Positions 60,320 through 64,000 of a stretch of DNA of 64,000 nt are shown here, one piece after another. This DNA is from Spirosoma radiotolerans (GTDB lineage: Bacteria > Bacteroidota > Bacteroidia > Cytophagales > Spirosomataceae): assembly GCF_000974425.1 (NCBI RefSeq), contig NZ_CP010429.1:5782501-5846500 (forward strand). Reading direction: 5' to 3'. The stretch's first letter is position 1, and the number at the start of each line of letters is the position of its first letter. The notes below the pieces were generated by a model. That model saw only the letters and a program-made list of their open reading frames with translations. It was not told the origin of the DNA and made no database searches. The translations under genes were made by a program, and so were the position numbers.

Positions 60320-62791
60320 ATGCCCACGACCTCGGTACCTATAACCAGTTGTTACCACTGCGGCAACGACTGCACTGCGCATGACCTCTGCGTTGACGAC
60401 AGGCACTTTTGTTGCGACGGGTGTAAGACCGTGTACGAGATTCTGAGTGCCAATCAGCTTTGCCAATATTATGACCTCAACACGCGGCCGGGCCAGACGC
60501 CCAAACAGATTGCCCGAATGGCTTTTCTGGACCTGCCCGATGTGCTGCGTCAACTGGTGGAATTTACGAACGAAAACATCACAATCGTTACGTTTTACAT
60601 CCCGACGATCCATTGTAGCTCCTGTCTTTGGTTGCTGGAGCACCTTTATCGGCTGAACCCAGCCATCCGGCAGTCACGTGTTGATTTTCTTAAAAAGCAG
60701 GTTCATATAACGTTTGCCACGGCTGAGCTATCGCTCCGTGAACTGGCCGAATTACTTACCTCGCTAGGCTATGAGCCACTTATCAGCCTGAGCGATGTCG
60801 TGCAGCAACAGCAGGCGCCAACCTACCGCCCCCTGCTTTACCGGCTGGCGGTGGCAGGCTTCTGCGCGGGCAACATCATGCTGTTCAGCTTCCCCGAATA
60901 CCTCGGCCTCGATGATCCATCATTCAGGCACTGGTTCGGGATCATTAATTTGCTCCTGGCAACACCTGTCGTGTTTTATTCTGGGTCGGGCTATTTTGAG
61001 TCCGTCTGGCGAAGCTTGCACCGGGATGTTCGGCGCGGGCTCATCAACATCGACTTTCCTATTTTGCTGGGCATCCTGGTGGCGTATTGCAGAGGCACGT
61101 ATGAAGTCTTTGCCCTCAATGGGGCGGGTTATTACGATTCTGTGGCGGGGCTGATTTTCTTTCTGCTTTGTGGCAAGTGGTTTCAGCAACGAACCTACGA
61201 TTTCCTTTCATTCGAGCGCGATTACAAGGCGTACTTTCCTCTGGCCGTTATGCGCCTGAAAACAGACCTGGAAGGAGTTGGTGCTCAACGCTCCTCGTCC
61301 GACGCTGAAACACCCGTCCCGGTAGCCGATTTGCAGAAAGGTGATCATATCCGTATTCGCCACGGTGAATTAATTCCGGCAGATGGTATGCTGTATCGTG
61401 GTAGGGGCATCGTTGACTACTCCTTTGTAACGGGCGAATCCGAACCGGAGCATAAGGAACCAGGCACGTTATTGTTCGCAGGAGGGCGGCAACTGGGCGA
61501 AACCATTGACATAGAGATTGTCCGGGAAACCTCGCAAAGCTACCTAACCCAGCTCTGGAACAACGACGCCTTCCGAAAGGCCGACGGTGACAAGTTCGCC
61601 ACATTTGCCGACTACGTAGGCAAGTATTTCACTCTGACGGTACTCAGCCTGGCGACCCTCACTGGTCTATACTGGTACGCCTATCGGGGCGAGGTCAGCA
61701 CGGCAGTCAACGCCTTTACGGCGGTGCTAATCGTGGCCTGCCCCTGCGTGCTGTCGTTGTCTTATCCGGTTGCGCTGGGGCATGGCCTGCGGCTATTGGG
61801 TAAGCAAAAATTTTACCTAAAAAACGCGGATGTCATCGAACAGATGGCCGCCTGCGATACCATTGTGCTGGATAAAACGGGTACCCTCACAACGGCTACT
61901 GAGCAAGCAACCGAACGAACAGGCACCGGTCCGATAAGCGTTGCAGAAGACTTTTCACCGGCACTAACCGATTTTGAACGGGCGCTGGTGCTATCGGTAG
62001 TACGCCAGTCGGCTCACCCGCTCAGCCGCCGGTTGACGGCTTATTTTAGTTCTGTGCATCCACTGCCGACCGAAGGCTTTACGGAACTGTCCGGACAGGG
62101 TGTGCAGGCACTGGTGGATGACTGGATGGTAAAGTTGGGGCGACTGAATTTTGTTGGAGCTGATCCGTCAGCACAGAAAGCGACAGGTGTTGTGGTTCAT
62201 CTTAGCATAGAAGGTCATTATCGGGGCTGCTTTCACTTTCCAGCCCAATACCGCCCCGGCATTGACACGATGCTGGCAGACTTGAGCAAGACACATGAAC
62301 TTCACCTGCTTTCGGGTGATAACGATGCCGCAAAACCGCAACTGCTGCGCTGGTTCCGGAATGACCGAATGGTGTTTGAGTGTACCCCTCAACAGAAGCT
62401 CGATGTGGTGCGACGGTTGCAGGCTGAAGGTCACCGTGTACTAATGGTTGGCGATGGCCTGAATGATGCCGGTGCGTTGAAACAGGCCGACGTGGGCATT
62501 GCGGTAACAGGGGATACTATCCAGTTTACACCCGCCAGCGATGGTATTCTGGACGCGTCGGCGCTGCGTGAGCTACCCCGATTTCTGCGGTTCAGCCGGT
62601 TCGGGATGCAACTGATCCGGTTTAGCTTTTGCGTATCACTACTCTATAATTTCGTCGGTCTGAGCTACGCTCTGACAGGCCATCTTTCTCCGATTGTAGC
62701 GGCCATTCTGATGCCACTTAGTTCAACGACTATGGTTCTCATCGGGACGCTCGGTATGCGGTGGTGGGCTGCTAAAAAACTGAGTGCTTAA
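60320..62791 (+). CDS. ccoI: Heavy-metal P1B-type ATPase, CcoI-type copper transporter
   Basis: An 823-residue copper-exporting P-type ATPase that supplies copper for cbb3 oxidase assembly. The N-terminal metal-binding segment (CYHCGNDC, FCCDGC) precedes an HMA domain (IHCSSCLWLLEHLYRL) typical of CcoI. The membrane part carries CPC (ACPCVLSLSYP), the phosphorylation site is DKTGTLT, and the hinge GDGLNDAGAL. The TGE loop is VTGESEPE. The start is ATG 60320; upstream in-frame codons (60266, 60281) lack similarity. It is followed by a desaturase gene and ccoS. Confidence 0.92.
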   Translation: MPTTSVPITSCYHCGNDCTAHDLCVDDRHFCCDGCKTVYEILSANQLCQYYDLNTRPGQTPKQIARMAFLDLPDVLRQLVEFTNENITIVTFYIPTIHCSSCLWLLEHLYRLNPAIRQSRVDFLKKQVHITFATAELSLRELAELLTSLGYEPLISLSDVVQQQQAPTYRPLLYRLAVAGFCAGNIMLFSFPEYLGLDDPSFRHWFGIINLLLATPVVFYSGSGYFESVWRSLHRDVRRGLINIDFPILLGILVAYCRGTYEVFALNGAGYYDSVAGLIFFLLCGKWFQQRTYDFLSFERDYKAYFPLAVMRLKTDLEGVGAQRSSSDAETPVPVADLQKGDHIRIRHGELIPADGMLYRGRGIVDYSFVTGESEPEHKEPGTLLFAGGRQLGETIDIEIVRETSQSYLTQLWNNDAFRKADGDKFATFADYVGKYFTLTVLSLATLTGLYWYAYRGEVSTAVNAFTAVLIVACPCVLSLSYPVALGHGLRLLGKQKFYLKNADVIEQMAACDTIVLDKTGTLTTATEQATERTGTGPISVAEDFSPALTDFERALVLSVVRQSAHPLSRRLTAYFSSVHPLPTEGFTELSGQGVQALVDDWMVKLGRLNFVGADPSAQKATGVVVHLSIEGHYRGCFHFPAQYRPGIDTMLADLSKTHELHLLSGDNDAAKPQLLRWFRNDRMVFECTPQQKLDVVRRLQAEGHRVLMVGDGLNDAGALKQADVGIAVTGDTIQFTPASDGILDASALRELPRFLRFSRFGMQLIRFSFCVSLLYNFVGLSYALTGHLSPIVAAILMPLSSTTMVLIGTLGMRWWAAKKLSA

Positions 62792-62915
62792 CTCCGAACC
62801 ATCAATTAGAAATCTTTGAGCCAAACCTGATTGGCTTCATACGTCGGCCTGACGCTCATCATGGTATCGGCAACGGGCCTGACTCAATTTTGTGCTACTA
62901 CTTTCTGCTTCTTCC

Positions 62916-63668
62916 ATGCTTATTATTCTTACGTTTTTCTTCTGTCACTGGTATCTCTCGATTTTCACCCAAACCTTTTTTCTGCATCGTTACGCGGCTC
63001 ACCAGATGTTTGTCATGAGCCCTCGCTGGGAAAAATTCTTTTACATCCTGACGTTCATTGGCCAAGGGTCGTCATTTCTGAGTCCCCGTGCTTACGGCAT
63101 CATGCACCGCCTGCACCACGCCTATGCCGACACGGAAGATGACCCGCACTCGCCTTCCTACGCCAAAGGATTGCTCGATATGATGTGGAAAACGCGGATA
63201 TTTTATAACGACATCCTCAACAATCGCGACCATATCGAACCAAAATTTAAAAAGGGCGTGCCAAACTGGGCGTTCATGGAATGGCTCGGCGACCGCTGGC
63301 CGGTACGTCTGGCGTGGGGAACAGCGTATACGCTCGTCTATATTTTTTATGCGCCCTCGGCCTGGTGGTTTGCGTTGTTGCCGGTTCACTACCTGATGGG
63401 GCCAATCCACGGAGCCATCATCAACTGGTACGCGCACCGTTACGGCTACGTAAATTTCCCCGTGAACGACACGGCCAGAAACCTGCTACCGGTTGATTTT
63501 CTGATGATGGGCGAGTCCTATCACAACAACCATCATAAGTTTGGGGGCCGGGCCAATTTTGGCGGCTTCCGCTGGCACGAATTCGATCCGACCTATCCCA
63601 TTATACGCCTGCTGAACCGCCTAAGGATCATCCGACTAAAGGTCAATAACGATTTAAAATACATGTAG
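62916..63668 (+). CDS. Fatty acid desaturase (acyl-CoA delta-9 type)
   Basis: A 250-residue integral membrane di-iron desaturase. The three histidine boxes are H24-RYAA-H29, H64-RL-H67-H68 and HNNHH near residue 206. Long hydrophobic segments separate them. It inserts a double bond into saturated acyl chains using oxygen. The start is ATG 62916 (MLIILTFFFCHWYLSIF); an in-frame codon 24 bases earlier is possible. CAATTTTG at 62884 is a near -7 element. Its place between ccoI and ccoS is notable because neither neighbour works on lipids. Confidence 0.9.
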   Translation: MLIILTFFFCHWYLSIFTQTFFLHRYAAHQMFVMSPRWEKFFYILTFIGQGSSFLSPRAYGIMHRLHHAYADTEDDPHSPSYAKGLLDMMWKTRIFYNDILNNRDHIEPKFKKGVPNWAFMEWLGDRWPVRLAWGTAYTLVYIFYAPSAWWFALLPVHYLMGPIHGAIINWYAHRYGYVNFPVNDTARNLLPVDFLMMGESYHNNHHKFGGRANFGGFRWHEFDPTYPIIRLLNRLRIIRLKVNNDLKYM

Positions 63669-63796
63669 TTGGGCGATGTTAGCCCTAGACCCGCTCATGT
63701 CATGGCCTGCCTGAATTCTATCAGCCCGTTAACTGACATTCCTCATAAAACGCCGATTTGAATAGCCGCACCTTTGATTCATCAAATCGTCAGGCT

Positions 63797-63973
63797 ATGC
63801 ACATTATTTTCTTCATGATCGGCGTCAGCCTGTTGATGGCACTGGGTTTTCTGGGCGCCTTTTTCTGGGCCATGAAAACCGGCCAGCAGGACGATCTCTA
63901 CACACCGTCGATGCGTATGCTGCTGGACGACGAAACACCCGTAACCCCTGAAACCGAACCTACCGTACTTTAA
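63797..63973 (+). CDS. ccoS: cbb3-type cytochrome oxidase assembly protein CcoS
   Basis: A 58-residue single-helix membrane protein needed for metal cofactor insertion into cbb3 oxidase. The helix is IIFFMIGVSLLMALGFLGAF, followed by FFWAMKTGQQDDLYTPSMRM, a hallmark of CcoS. The start is ATG 63797; an earlier in-frame codon at 63758 would add 13 unrelated residues. It is directly upstream of another start codon at 63991. Confidence 0.9.
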   Translation: MHIIFFMIGVSLLMALGFLGAFFWAMKTGQQDDLYTPSMRMLLDDETPVTPETEPTVL

Positions 63974-63990
63974 TCACCTCTTTGTTTGCC

Positions 63991-64000
63991 ATGAATGTCT
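63991..64000 (+). CDS. Start of a further gene, probably a cbb3 oxidase subunit (partial)
   Basis: An ATG at 63991 opens a frame (MNV) cut by the window edge, 17 bases after ccoS. By family gene order ccoN or a ccoNO fusion is expected here. Three codons cannot prove it. Confidence 0.3.

Overview
The window looks like chromosome of a Bacteroidota member close to Spirosoma or a related Cytophagales genus. The signs are a SusC/SusD pair, several TonB-dependent receptors with an N-terminal carboxypeptidase-like domain, light-sensor-type PAS histidine kinases of the family common in this group, cbb3-oxidase genes, few Shine-Dalgarno sequences, and promoters of the Bacteroidota form (TTG, about 23 bases, then TAnnTTTG). 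GC content is about 50% by eye. This placement is an inference from gene content; no search was run.

Layout. Bases 1-394 carry tandem strong minus-strand promoters pointing out of the left edge, probably an rRNA operon leader. Bases 395-11425 are a dense housekeeping block: sbcD-sbcC, a PhoD-like phosphatase lipoprotein, fabI, an alpha/beta hydrolase overlapping an RsmF-type methyltransferase, a KdsC-like phosphatase, bioA and tRNA-Gly(CCC). From the tRNA to about 25.2 kb the coding density falls sharply. This stretch holds one large secreted beta-helix protein, small DinB, PpiC, phosphotransferase, ArsR-SRPBCC and SDR-TetR units, and many decayed genes: a NUC1-type nuclease, a Wzc-like kinase tail, a Crp fragment and a MarR-GNAT fusion. 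Bases 25.3-33 kb hold a small membrane protein and an iron/metal uptake block (siderophore receptor, PepSY membrane protein, a second TonB receptor). Bases 33-40 kb hold two large sensor kinases and a single-domain response regulator, with the wreck of a third kinase between the two kinases.

Bases 40-50.6 kb form a redox/regulator cluster: three AraC-type and one Crp/Fnr regulator beside a quinone oxidoreductase, an SDR and two FAD monooxygenases, plus an acyltransferase. Part of it (46.9-48.9 kb) is visibly more AT-rich and may be recently acquired. Bases 50.7-56.7 kb hold SusD-SusC with a divergent secreted metallophosphoesterase. An AT-rich gene at 57.1-58.2 kb encodes a possible anthrax-lethal-factor-like HExxH peptidase behind a 12-bp palindrome that ends three bases before its start codon. 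From 58.8 kb to the right edge lie hemN, a CcoI-type copper ATPase, a fatty acid desaturase, ccoS and the first codons of a further gene. This is the start of a cbb3 cytochrome oxidase locus.

The most interesting signals are regulatory and evolutionary. A TAnnTTTG promoter sits inside a 24-bp perfect palindrome before arsR. Two operator-like palindromes 31 bp apart precede the SDR-TetR unit. Several start codons lie exactly 4 nt after a promoter -7 element, which suggests leaderless messages. Reading frames of decayed genes can still be followed in several gaps. I found no CRISPR array, intact insertion sequence or complete defence system.
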